18,163 nucleotides of DNA from CAYLGY01 sp964383325 (GCA_964383325.1 CAYLGY010000057.1:1-18163), one strand, 5' to 3'; shown: positions 1-7,039, numbered from the stretch's first letter. The notes: generated by a model from the letters alone, not told the origin. Numbers and translations: made by a program.

Positions 1-52
1 CGCGACCTCCGGCGTGACAGGCCGGCACTCTAACCGACTGAGCTACACCCGC
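1..52 (-). tRNA. tRNA-Asp (GUC anticodon), 3' part cut off by window edge
   Basis: Read on the minus strand, the sequence begins with acceptor strand GCGGGTG, then TA, a D-arm (GCTCAGTCGGTTAGAG) and an anticodon arm CCGGC-CTGTCAC-GCCGG, whose anticodon is GTC, for aspartate. The variable region and the start of the T-arm (AGGTCGCG) follow, then the window ends, so the T-loop, 3' acceptor strand and CCA end are not visible. The 5' end is placed at 52 from the seven-base acceptor strand followed by the usual TA. It is transcribed away from the neighbouring tRNA-Val gene. Confidence 0.93.
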
Positions 53-87
53 GCTTCGTGCGGGCATGGCGCCCGCCTGATGGCCGT

Positions 88-116
88 GATCTAAGCGCTC
101 GGCCGGCATCTGTCAA
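88..116 (-). promoter_or_regulatory. Predicted sigma-70 promoter of tRNA-Asp
   Basis: On the minus strand a perfect TTGACA (complement of 111-116) is followed, after 17 bases, by TAGATC (complement of 88-93); the overlapping TTAGAT gives a 16-base spacer. Transcription would begin near position 80, about 30 bases before the mature 5' end at 52. The -35 box is consensus and the -10 box is partial, so the call rests mainly on box, spacing and position. Confidence 0.6.
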
Positions 117-133
117 CAAGCCATGCAGGCTTT

Positions 134-163
134 TTGACAGAGAGTTGTCAGGGAGCGGATTTT
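134..163 (+). promoter_or_regulatory. Predicted sigma-70 promoter of tRNA-Val
   Basis: A perfect TTGACA lies at 134-139. A weak -10 candidate GATTTT (158-163) follows after 18 bases, about 43 bases before the tRNA starts. The -35 box is also the left arm of a small inverted repeat (TGACA 135-139 and TGTCA 146-150). It mirrors the TTGACA of the divergent tRNA-Asp promoter. Confidence 0.45.
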
Positions 164-205
164 CCTTGCGAAGCGCGCCTCAAGGCACTACACAGCGCCT
201 CGCCA

Positions 206-281
206 GGGCGGTTAGCTCAGCCGGTAGAGCGCCTCGTTTACACCGAGGATGTCGGGAGTTCGAGTCTCTCACCGCCCACCA
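206..281 (+). tRNA. tRNA-Val (UAC anticodon), complete with encoded CCA
   Basis: This is a full 76-base cloverleaf. Acceptor strand GGGCGGT (206-212) pairs with ACCGCCC (271-277). The anticodon stem CCTCG/CGAGG encloses the loop TTTACAC (237-243), with anticodon TAC at 239-241. The T-arm carries GTTCGAGTC. Discriminator A (278) and a genome-encoded CCA (279-281) complete the 3' end. Anticodon UAC decodes GUA and, with wobble, other Val codons. There is no sign of an integrated element at its 3' end, although an inverted repeat begins in the next base. Confidence 0.96.
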
Positions 282-315
282 GAAACGCATCGAATCGAGC
301 AAGTACTTGCGTTTC
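282..315 (+). repeat. Inverted repeat directly after tRNA-Val (trailer hairpin or terminator-like)
   Basis: GAAACGCA (282-289) and TGCGTTTC (308-315) are perfect 8-base inverted arms around an 18-base loop. A perfect 12-base palindrome, GCAAGTACTTGC (299-310), overlaps the right arm and gives an alternative fold. There is no clear run of T after the structure, so it may be a trailer-processing hairpin rather than a textbook intrinsic terminator. The rest of the gap to 452 shows no gene, only the hairpin at 416-444. Confidence 0.5.
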
Positions 316-415
316 GTGTCAATCGGCTTCGACTCTTGCTGAAACCTGAATTCCCCAACCTTGCCCTGCTACGGGGGCGAATCGGGAGCCGCGAGTCGGA
401 ACCCGCAGCACCCAT

Positions 416-444
416 AGGGCGCAAAGGCAGTTGCTGGGCGCCCT
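416..444 (-). terminator. Hairpin just after gabD, possible terminator
   Basis: AGGGCGC (416-422) and GCGCCCT (438-444) form a perfect 7-base GC-rich stem with a 15-base loop, beginning 8 bases beyond the gabD stop codon in the direction of its transcription. No T-tract follows on the minus strand, so intrinsic termination would be imperfect. Position and stem strength support a role at the end of the gabD transcript. Confidence 0.35.
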
Positions 445-452
445 TCCCGACC

Positions 453-1907
453 TCAACCGAGGCCGCCAATGCAGACATACTTGCTGTCCAGATAGTCTTC
501 GATGCCCTGATATCCGCCTTCCTTGCCGAGGCCTGATTCCTTGAGCCCGCCAAAGGGCGCTTCCGGCGTGGTGATCAGACCCTCATTGACCCCGATCAGC
601 CCATATTTCAGACCGTCCATCACACGAAAGACGCGGCCGAGATCCCGCGTGTAGAAATAGCCCGCCAGCCCATAGACCGTATCATTGGCACGCTGGATCA
701 CCTCCTCTTCGGTCCTGAAGCGATATACGGGGGATACCGGCCCGAAGATCTCTTCCTGGGTGAAGCGCATCTCGTTCGTCGCATCGGCAATGACCGTCGG
801 CTGGAAGAAAGTTCCGCCAAGCGGGTGACGTGCGCCACCCGCGACGATTCGCCCGCCCTTGCTGGTGGCGTCGGCGACCAGCTCTTCCACCTTGGCCACT
901 GCATTCTCGTCGATAAGCGGTCCCTGCAAGGTGCCTTCCTCAAGGCCGGGGCCCACTTTGAGCCGACCGGTAGCTTCTGCAAGCTTCTCCACAAATTCGT
1001 CGTAGATCGCATCCTGGGCGAAAAAGCGGTTGGTACAGACGCAGGTCTGCCCGCTATTGCGATATTTGGCCGTAATCGCCCCCGCAACGGCGCGATCGAT
1101 GTCGGCATCCTCGAAGACGATGAAGGGTGCGTTGCCGCCAAGCTCCATCGAGACCTTCTTGACCGTGCCGGCGGCGCGCTGCAGCAGGAGCTTGCCCACT
1201 TCGGTCGAACCGGTGAAGGTGATCTTCCGCACCAGCGGATGATCGCAAAGTTCATTGCCGATCTGCGAGGCAGAACCCGTAACAATATTGACGACACCCT
1301 TCGGGATACCGACCTCCTCGCAAAGCACGCCCCAGGCAAGTGCAGAATAGGGCGTTGCGGTCGCCGGCTTGACAACCGCGGTGCAGCCCGCGGCGAGCGC
1401 CGGGCCGATCTTGCGTGCCAGCATGGACGACGGGAAATTCCAGGGCGTGATCGCGCCGACAACGCCGACGGGTTCCTTCGTGACGAGGATACGACGATCC
1501 GTCCAGGGCGAAGGCACGGTATCCCCATAGATCCGGCGGGCCTCCTCTGCAAACCACAGGACATAGGCAGCGGAAGAGCCGATCTCGCCCCTGGCCTCGA
1601 AAAGCGGTTTGCCCTGCTCCATCACCAGCAGTTCGGCGAGCGCATCCTGATTGTCGAGAATGGCATCATGAAGCTTGCGCAAGAGCTGGGAACGGTGCAA
1701 TGCGGAGGTCTTGCGCCATTCGGAAAATGCGCGCTCGGCGGCCTCGATGGCACGCCGGGTCTCGGCCGCGCCGGATTTCGGGACGAAGCCGATGCGCTGT
1801 CCGTTCGCCGGATTGATGACGTCGATCGTCTCGCCGGAATCTGCCTGCACCCATTCGCCATCGATCAGATTGGCCTCTCGCAGGAAATGGCTGGTTCTCT
1901 GTAGCAT
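453..1907 (-). CDS. gabD: Succinate-semialdehyde dehydrogenase (NAD(P)+), aldehyde dehydrogenase superfamily
   Basis: This cytosolic enzyme oxidises succinate semialdehyde to succinate, the last step of GABA catabolism feeding the TCA cycle. The 484-residue protein matches the usual GabD length. Visible motifs are TPWNFP (154-159, oxyanion Asn157), the cofactor lysine in VVKPAT (Lys180), FTGSTEVG (231-238), the general base in MELGGNAP (Glu255) and the nucleophile in GQTCVCTNR (Cys289, with Cys291 two residues on, as in SSADHs that carry a redox pair). The ATG at 1907 has an AGGAA ribosome site about seven bases upstream. It is transcribed divergently from acpXL and no gabT lies in the window, so substrate supply is not shown by context. 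A related semialdehyde, such as glutarate semialdehyde, cannot be excluded as substrate. The family call is secure; substrate specificity is inferred. Confidence 0.88.
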   Translation of the reverse strand: MLQRTSHFLREANLIDGEWVQADSGETIDVINPANGQRIGFVPKSGAAETRRAIEAAERAFSEWRKTSALHRSQLLRKLHDAILDNQDALAELLVMEQGKPLFEARGEIGSSAAYVLWFAEEARRIYGDTVPSPWTDRRILVTKEPVGVVGAITPWNFPSSMLARKIGPALAAGCTAVVKPATATPYSALAWGVLCEEVGIPKGVVNIVTGSASQIGNELCDHPLVRKITFTGSTEVGKLLLQRAAGTVKKVSMELGGNAPFIVFEDADIDRAVAGAITAKYRNSGQTCVCTNRFFAQDAIYDEFVEKLAEATGRLKVGPGLEEGTLQGPLIDENAVAKVEELVADATSKGGRIVAGGARHPLGGTFFQPTVIADATNEMRFTQEEIFGPVSPVYRFRTEEEVIQRANDTVYGLAGYFYTRDLGRVFRVMDGLKYGLIGVNEGLITTPEAPFGGLKESGLGKEGGYQGIEDYLDSKYVCIGGLG

Positions 1908-2129
1908 GTGCGTTCCTCACTGGACCCTTTGCGGACCCCTTCTTCTCGACGGGATGGAGCCTGGGCGCTTCGTGTAACAGCTCCCTGTCAGGCAAAGGCT
2001 GGCTGCCCTTGTGATTCGCATCATAACAGGAGAAGGTCGCCCTGCTGAAACATATATGTCCTTTTCCTTGCCGGAAAAACCGGCTAGAGCCGTCGGGGAA
2101 TTGTGGACTCGAAAAGCAGGATACTCACA
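1908..2129. promoter_or_regulatory. Divergent intergenic region, gabD / acpXL
   Basis: This 222-base gap must hold the promoters of both gabD (leftward) and the acpXL operon (rightward). I see no confident -35/-10 pair. It contains the palindrome CATATATG (2051-2058), a small hairpin GCCGG-AAAAA-CCGGC (2070-2084) and a TGAT/ATCA dyad (2012-2023). No credible gene lies in it. Confidence 0.4.
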
Positions 2130-2411
2130 TTGTCGCAAGTTTTTGACAAAGTCGCGGACATCATCGCCGAAACCAGCGAAATCGAGCGGGACAGGATCAC
2201 GCCTGAAAGCCACACGATCGACGATCTCGGAATCGACAGCCTGGATTTCCTCGACATCGTCTTCGCGATCGACAAGGAATTCGGAATCAAGATCCCACTT
2301 GAGAAATGGACGCAGGAAGTCAATGACGGCAAGACGCCGACCGAGGAATATTTCGTCATGAAGAACCTGTGCGCCAAGATCGAGGAGCTGGTGGCAGCGA
2401 AAGGCGCGTGA
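2130..2411 (+). CDS. acpXL: Specialised acyl carrier protein AcpXL for very-long-chain lipid A fatty acid
   Basis: AcpXL carries the growing very-long-chain (about C28) hydroxy acyl chain as a phosphopantetheine thioester before transfer to lipid A. The sequence shows the carrier motif DDLGIDSLDFLD with attachment Ser37, and an unusually acidic helix (EFGIKIPLEKWTQEV) typical of the AcpXL branch rather than housekeeping AcpP. At 93 residues it matches rhizobial AcpXL as I recall it. I chose the TTG at 2130 because AGCAGGA (2115-2121) lies at ribosome-site distance and because the protein then begins M-S-Q-V-F-D-K-V-A-D, close to the family N-terminus. An in-frame GTG at 2103 would add nine residues with no family match. 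It is the first gene of the cluster, 35 bases before fabF2XL. Confidence 0.93.
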   Translation: MSQVFDKVADIIAETSEIERDRITPESHTIDDLGIDSLDFLDIVFAIDKEFGIKIPLEKWTQEVNDGKTPTEEYFVMKNLCAKIEELVAAKGA

Positions 2412-2446
2412 CCGGACGTCGTGACCCCGCAAGATGAACCTGTAGC

Positions 2447-3622
2447 ATGAACAATCGCAGCCAGGATGTTGTCATAACCGGCATTGGTCTCGTTTCCTCG
2501 GCCGGCGAGGGAATCGATGCGCACTGGAATGCCCTTGCGGCAGGCAGGCCCATTGTCGATGCGGACAGGTTCGCCCCCTACCCCGTGCATCCCTTGCCGG
2601 AAATCGACTGGTCGACCCAGATCCCGAAGCGCGGCGATCTGCGCCAGATGGATACCTGGCAGCGGCTCGGCGTCCACGCGGCCGGACTTGCGCTGGAGGA
2701 CGCAGGACTGAGAGGGGACGAGCAACGCTGTGGCAGCATGGACATGACGGTATCCGCCGGCGGCGGGGCGCGGGATCTGGAGGTCGATGCGGCGATCCTG
2801 CAGGCGGCAGCGTCGGCGGAAGATCCGGAGATCAACCGGATCCTGACGACGGAGTTGCGTCCGACCCTGTTCCTTGCGCAACTGTCCAATCTGCTGGCCG
2901 GCAATATCTCGATCGTTCACAAGGTTACCGGCTCATCGCGCACGTTCATGGGCGAGGAAGGCGGCAGCATCTCCGCCATCGAGCAGGCCGTGGCGCGCAT
3001 CCGCAACGGACAATCCACCCACGCGCTCGTTGGCGGCGCACATATCTGCGAGACACCGGATTTCCTGCTCATCCATGCGCTTGGCGGCCTTCTGCATGAA
3101 GGGCCATGGATGCCGCTGTGGGAACGGCGCGGCGCAGCGGGGGGCGGGTTGATCGAAGGTTCCGGCAGCGCCTTTCTCGTACTGGAGAATCGGGAGCACG
3201 CCGAGGGGCGCGGCGCGCGCATATACGCTCGCATCGGCAGCTGTATGGCTGGCCAGGCAGCGAGGAGCGCGGGCTATGCGGAAGGCCTTGCGCAAATGTT
3301 CGCTGCGGCAACAGGTGACAAGCCGGTGGATCTGGTGCTCTCCGCTGCATCCGGCGCGCATGCGGCAACGGAAAGAGAAAGGTGGGCCCTGGAGAAGGCT
3401 GGGGTGCCGTTCCGCGGCATCTCTGCAATCTTCGGCCATGTGAAGGAGGCGCAATTGCCCTTTGCCGTCGCGCTTGCCGCCATCATAGCCAGCAAGGGCG
3501 AGGCGCCAGCGCCGCTCGCATCCGGCGAGGCTGCGGTAAGCGGGGCGGTACATTCCGTTTTGGCGACAGCGGTAGGCATGACGCGCGCTGAAGGTGCTGC
3601 CTGCGTAACGCGCGCCGATTGA
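2447..3622 (+). CDS. fabF2XL: Degenerate beta-ketoacyl-ACP synthase FabF2XL, chain-length-factor-like
   Basis: This 391-residue protein has the thiolase/ketosynthase fold signature: N-terminal VVITGIGLVSSAG (8-20), a nucleophile-elbow region around 161-180 and the GH motif (Gly330-His331). The catalytic residues are mostly gone. Aligning TGSSRTFMGEEGGSISAIEQ with the usual TACASG region puts Glu171 where Cys should be, Ala300 replaces the first His, and Ser326 replaces the Lys of NKS. Only the second His survives. It therefore probably cannot condense acyl chains alone and is likely a partner or length-setting subunit of the adjacent FabF1XL, as chain length factors are in type II polyketide systems. 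That role is inference. The ATG at 2447 has only a weak ribosome site, and fabF1XL follows 12 bases later. Confidence 0.85.
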   Translation: MNNRSQDVVITGIGLVSSAGEGIDAHWNALAAGRPIVDADRFAPYPVHPLPEIDWSTQIPKRGDLRQMDTWQRLGVHAAGLALEDAGLRGDEQRCGSMDMTVSAGGGARDLEVDAAILQAAASAEDPEINRILTTELRPTLFLAQLSNLLAGNISIVHKVTGSSRTFMGEEGGSISAIEQAVARIRNGQSTHALVGGAHICETPDFLLIHALGGLLHEGPWMPLWERRGAAGGGLIEGSGSAFLVLENREHAEGRGARIYARIGSCMAGQAARSAGYAEGLAQMFAAATGDKPVDLVLSAASGAHAATERERWALEKAGVPFRGISAIFGHVKEAQLPFAVALAAIIASKGEAPAPLASGEAAVSGAVHSVLATAVGMTRAEGAACVTRAD

Positions 3623-3634
3623 ACGAGGAAGGTC

Positions 3635-4912
3635 ATGGCGGCAGATCTGGACAGCAGGCAACGGCCCCGAGTTGCGGTTACGGGGATCGGTATCGTGACT
3701 TCCCTGGGCGCCGGACGCGAGGAAAACTGGCAGGCGCTCGTTGCCGGCCAGTCGGGTATCCGGCAAATCACCCGTTTCCCGGTCGATCATCTTGCGACCA
3801 CCATTTCCGGAATGGTCGATTTTCTCGACAGCAGCCGACAGGGAACTGTCGCGCATACGACTGCGATGGCACGGATGGCGGCCGAGGAAGCCCTTCAGCA
3901 ATCTCGTATCGCACCGGGCGCGCTGGACGGCCCCCTGTTTCTCGCCGCGCCACCGGTGGAAATGGACTGGCAGCAGAGATTCGAACTCTACCGCCATGCG
4001 GGCAAGTCATCGCAGCCCGTCTATCAACGGCTCCTGGAAGCGGCGCGCCTCGGCCATGGTCGGGAACTGTTTGAAGAAGTCCTTTTCGGCTCCATCGCAA
4101 GCCGGCTTGTGGAATTCCTTGGCGTGCGCGGCCTGCCGGTCACGCTTTCGACAGCCTGTGCCTCAGGTGCGACGGCAATCCAGCTCGGCTGCGAGGCCAT
4201 CCGGCGCGGCGAGTGCGACCGGGCCATCGCAATCGGCGCGGACGGCTCGGGATCGGCGGAGGCGCTGATCCGCTTCTCCCTGCTGTCGGCGCTCTCGACA
4301 CAGAATGATCCGCCCGAGAAGGCCTCCAGGCCCTTCTCCAGGGATCGCGATGGCTTCGTGCTTGCCGAGGGTGCGGCGGCACTGGTTCTCGAGTCGCTTT
4401 CATCCGCGCGCGCACGGGGTGCAGAGGTGCTGGGCTTCGTCGCAGGGTGCGGAGAGAAGGCGGATGATTTCCACCGCACCCGGTCCAAGCCGGATGGATC
4501 TCCGGCAATCGGTGCGGTTCGGGCAGCATTGGAAGACGCGGATCTGGAACCGGCCGAAATCGATTACATCAATGCGCACGGCACGTCGACGCCGGAGAAC
4601 GACAAGATGGAGCATCTGTCCCTGTCCGCCGTTTTCGGCGAGCGTATGCCGCGAATTCCGATCTCCTCCAACAAGTCGATGATCGGCCACACGCTGTCGG
4701 CCGCCGGCGCGATCGAGGCGGCCTTCTCGCTCCTCAGCCTGCGCGACGGGATCCTGCCGCCGACGATCAATTACGACCAGCCCGATCCCGCGATCGAACT
4801 CGATGTCGTTCCGAATGTGAAGCGAGAGATGCCGATCTCGGCGGTACTGTCGAATTCCTTCGGCTTTGGCGGCCAGAACGCCTGCCTTGTCTTGACGGGC
4901 GAACCGGGCTAA
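3635..4912 (+). CDS. fabF1XL: Beta-ketoacyl-ACP synthase FabF1XL (catalytically complete)
   Basis: This type II ketosynthase condenses malonyl-ACP with an acyl chain, here presumably elongating the AcpXL-bound chain to very long length in the cytosol. The 425-residue sequence keeps all active-site elements: STACASG with nucleophile Cys175, NAHGTSTPEND with His315, NKSMIGH with Lys347 and His352, and the C-terminal gating loop SNSFGFGGQN (406-415). It is slightly longer than FabF (about 410-415). An insert around residues 100-150 separates it from housekeeping FabF. The ATG at 3635 has a strong GAGGAAGG ribosome site within the 12-base gap after fabF2XL, suggesting matched expression of the two. 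It is very likely the working half of a FabF1XL/FabF2XL pair. Confidence 0.92.
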   Translation: MAADLDSRQRPRVAVTGIGIVTSLGAGREENWQALVAGQSGIRQITRFPVDHLATTISGMVDFLDSSRQGTVAHTTAMARMAAEEALQQSRIAPGALDGPLFLAAPPVEMDWQQRFELYRHAGKSSQPVYQRLLEAARLGHGRELFEEVLFGSIASRLVEFLGVRGLPVTLSTACASGATAIQLGCEAIRRGECDRAIAIGADGSGSAEALIRFSLLSALSTQNDPPEKASRPFSRDRDGFVLAEGAAALVLESLSSARARGAEVLGFVAGCGEKADDFHRTRSKPDGSPAIGAVRAALEDADLEPAEIDYINAHGTSTPENDKMEHLSLSAVFGERMPRIPISSNKSMIGHTLSAAGAIEAAFSLLSLRDGILPPTINYDQPDPAIELDVVPNVKREMPISAVLSNSFGFGGQNACLVLTGEPG

Positions 4913-4950
4913 GCGGTCGGCTCACGCAACCGCAACCTGAAACGTCGAGC

Positions 4951-5982
4951 ATGCGAGCACTACAGCTTATTGACGACCGGCTTCTGGAGACCGTCGAACT
5001 TCCGGAGCCGGAAGCACCAGGCCCGGGCGAGGTCACCCTGCGCGTGCAGGCCGTGGCGCTCAATCATATCGATGTCTGGGGCTGGCGCGGCATGGCGTTT
5101 GCCAAGCGCAAGCTGCCACTGGTAATCGGCGCGGAGGCCTCGGGAATCGTCGACGCCGTCGGACCGGGAGTGTCAGGCCTTCTGCCGGGACAGCTCGTCT
5201 CGATCTATGGCGCCCGGACCTGCGGCCTCTGCGCAGCCTGCGCGCGCGGTCATGACAATTTGTGCCAGCATGTCGGCGGCGTGCATGGCTTCCACCTCGA
5301 TGGCTTCGCGCGAGAGAAGGTCAACCTGCCCGCCCGGCTTCTCGTTCCGGCGCCCCCCGGGGTCGACGCAATTGGCGCGGCGGTCTCTCCGATTACCTTC
5401 GGCACGGTCGAGCACATGCTCTTCGACAATGCGAGGCTTCAACCCGGCGAAACCATCCTCATCCATGCCGGCGGCTCCGGCATTGGCAGCGCGGCAATCC
5501 AGATCGCACGCCGGATGGGTTGCACGGTGATCACTACGGTCGGCTCGCCAGAGAAAATGGACAAGGCGCGGGCGCTCGGCGCCGACCATGTCATCAATTA
5601 CCGGGAAGACCGTTTCGAGGGTGTCGTGCGCAAGCTGACCGGCAAGCAAGGCGTTGATGTGGTGTTCGAACATGTCGGCGCCGACACTTGGGCCGGCTCG
5701 ATGCTTTGCCTGAAACGTGGCGGAAGGCTGGTGACCTGCGGTTCGACTTCCGGCGTCGCCACGTCGATGAACCTGATGCAGCTCTTCCAGCAACAGTTGA
5801 AGATCTTCGGATCCTTCGGCTGCCGCATGGAGAACATGCGCAGCGCGATGGCAAGAATGGCCAGCGGCAAGGTCAGACCCGTCATCGACAGCGAGATCGG
5901 TCTCGACCAGATCGGGCAAGCCCTGGAGCGAATGGAAGGCCGGGAAGTGTTCGGCAAGATCATCCTGCATGTCAACGGCTAG
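4951..5982 (+). CDS. Zinc-type alcohol dehydrogenase-like / quinone reductase-like MDR oxidoreductase of the lpxXL cluster
   Basis: This 343-residue medium-chain dehydrogenase/reductase has an N-terminal GroES-like domain (about 1-130) and a Rossmann domain with HAGGSGIGSAAIQIA (172-186). Four cysteines in structural-zinc spacing, Cys91, Cys94, Cys97 and Cys105, are present. The catalytic-zinc ligands of alcohol dehydrogenases are not: Asn38 stands at the first Cys position, Ala61 at the His position (GAE instead of GHE), and no Cys occurs near 140-160. It is therefore more likely an NAD(P)H-dependent quinone or enoyl reductase-type enzyme than a zinc alcohol dehydrogenase. In rhizobia a similar gene lies in the same place in the lpxXL cluster. 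A reductive step in chain elongation is plausible but unproven. It starts 38 bases after fabF1XL with a weak ribosome site. Confidence 0.85.
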   Translation: MRALQLIDDRLLETVELPEPEAPGPGEVTLRVQAVALNHIDVWGWRGMAFAKRKLPLVIGAEASGIVDAVGPGVSGLLPGQLVSIYGARTCGLCAACARGHDNLCQHVGGVHGFHLDGFAREKVNLPARLLVPAPPGVDAIGAAVSPITFGTVEHMLFDNARLQPGETILIHAGGSGIGSAAIQIARRMGCTVITTVGSPEKMDKARALGADHVINYREDRFEGVVRKLTGKQGVDVVFEHVGADTWAGSMLCLKRGGRLVTCGSTSGVATSMNLMQLFQQQLKIFGSFGCRMENMRSAMARMASGKVRPVIDSEIGLDQIGQALERMEGREVFGKIILHVNG

Positions 5983-5997
5983 AACACTCCCGATGTG

Positions 5998-6051
5998 CCC
6001 GGTCCTGACGCCGGGATCGGATCGCCATCGCCTGCGGGCCCTCTCCCGCAG
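5998..6051 (+). promoter_or_regulatory. Two tandem GC-rich hairpins in the leader of lpxXL
   Basis: The 99-base gap before lpxXL is the longest inside this operon. It contains CCCGG (5998-6002) with CCGGG (6011-6015), loop eight, and CTGCGGG (6032-6038) with CCCGCAG (6045-6051), loop six. All four arms are perfect and no T-tract follows. Possible roles are transcript processing or partial attenuation before lpxXL; a stem pair by chance in GC-rich DNA is also possible. Confidence 0.4.
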
Positions 6052-6081
6052 ATGCCGGTGCAGTAGCCAACGGGCCGTTCG

Positions 6082-7008
6082 ATGAAATTCGGAATGCCCC
6101 GGAAATCCTTGCGCCGCCTGCAACTCGTCCAGTACTGGCTGGTGGCGACCCTCGTCAGCGCCATCCTGCGCATCCTGCGCCTGTTCCCGGTCGACAAGGT
6201 CATGGCGTTTGCCGGCTGGGCCGCCCGCCGCATCGGCCCCCTTACCGGCCGTCACCGGATCGCCCTTGACAATCTCGCGAAGGCCATGCCCGAACTGGAT
6301 GCGACCGAACATGAAGCCATCGCCCTCGAAATGTGGGACAACATGGCGCGACTGATGGTCGAGTACATCTTTCTCGACTGGTTCGACGATCACCTGGCGC
6401 AGGGTCCCGGCAATGCCCGGGTCGAATTCGTCGGGATCGAACAATTCCTGCGGATCAGGGACGAAGCGGGACCGCACATCTTCTTCACCGCACATCTGGG
6501 AAATTTCGAGCTGCTTCCCGTGGCGGCCGCACGCTATGGCATGCAGCTCACGGCCCTGTTCCGGCCTCCGAACAATCCGTTCCTGGCCCGCAAGGTAGCC
6601 AGCCTGCGCAACCAGTCGGACTACGACATGCTGGCGTCCCGCGCCGGAGCGTCGTTCGCGCTCGCCCGGATCCTCGAGAAGGGCGGCAATATCGGCGTGC
6701 TGGTCGACCAGAAATTTCCGAAGGGCATCCGCACCACTTTCTTCGGACGGGAGTGCGGCACCAATCCGCTGGTCCCCAAGCTCGCCCGCCATTTCGATTG
6801 CGCAATCCATCCGTGCCGATGCATCCGCCTACCGGGCAACCGGTTCCGCATCGAATTCATGGACCGGATCGAGCCGCCGAGGGATGCGGCCGGGGCGATC
6901 GATGTCGCCGCGACAGCCCAGATGCTCAATGATATTGTCGAGCAATGGGTGCGGGAACATCCCGGACAATGGACGTGGTTCCATCGCCGCTGGGAAATCA
7001 GACCATGA
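6082..7008 (+). CDS. lpxXL: Lipid A very-long-chain (C28) acyltransferase LpxXL
   Basis: LpxXL transfers the very-long-chain acyl group from AcpXL to a lipid A precursor at the inner face of the cytoplasmic membrane. The 308-residue protein belongs to the LpxL/HtrB lysophospholipid acyltransferase family: a hydrophobic N-terminal anchor (about 15-35), then the catalytic H-x4-E motif in AHLGNFE (His138, Glu143), LVDQKFPKG-type substrate region near 210-220, and the C-terminal QWTWFHRRW signature (296-304) typical of the family. An in-frame TAG at 6064 fixes the start at ATG 6082 or the next ATG four codons on; no strong ribosome site precedes it. It is the last lipid A gene of the cluster, and its assignment rests on family motifs plus the upstream AcpXL and FabF pair. 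Confidence 0.93.
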   Translation: MKFGMPRKSLRRLQLVQYWLVATLVSAILRILRLFPVDKVMAFAGWAARRIGPLTGRHRIALDNLAKAMPELDATEHEAIALEMWDNMARLMVEYIFLDWFDDHLAQGPGNARVEFVGIEQFLRIRDEAGPHIFFTAHLGNFELLPVAAARYGMQLTALFRPPNNPFLARKVASLRNQSDYDMLASRAGASFALARILEKGGNIGVLVDQKFPKGIRTTFFGRECGTNPLVPKLARHFDCAIHPCRCIRLPGNRFRIEFMDRIEPPRDAAGAIDVAATAQMLNDIVEQWVREHPGQWTWFHRRWEIRP

Positions 7009-7039
7009 CGGGATCGACCACGAAGCAAATGGGCGGCCC

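Noticed and set aside
58..342. Short open frames across the tRNA region
   Set aside because: They run through tRNA-Val and its promoter and have no coding features.
206..452. Integrated mobile element at tRNA-Val
   Set aside because: No integrase, no repeated tRNA 3' end and normal housekeeping genes follow; only a local inverted repeat is present.
5173..6810. A 545-codon stop-free frame on the minus strand opposite the MDR oxidoreductase and lpxXL
   Set aside because: It spans two well-supported genes and their gap, and has only the composition of an antisense shadow.
6884..7039. Longer ruvX start inside lpxXL
   Set aside because: The added residues have no family match and overlap lpxXL; ATG 7040 gives the normal length.
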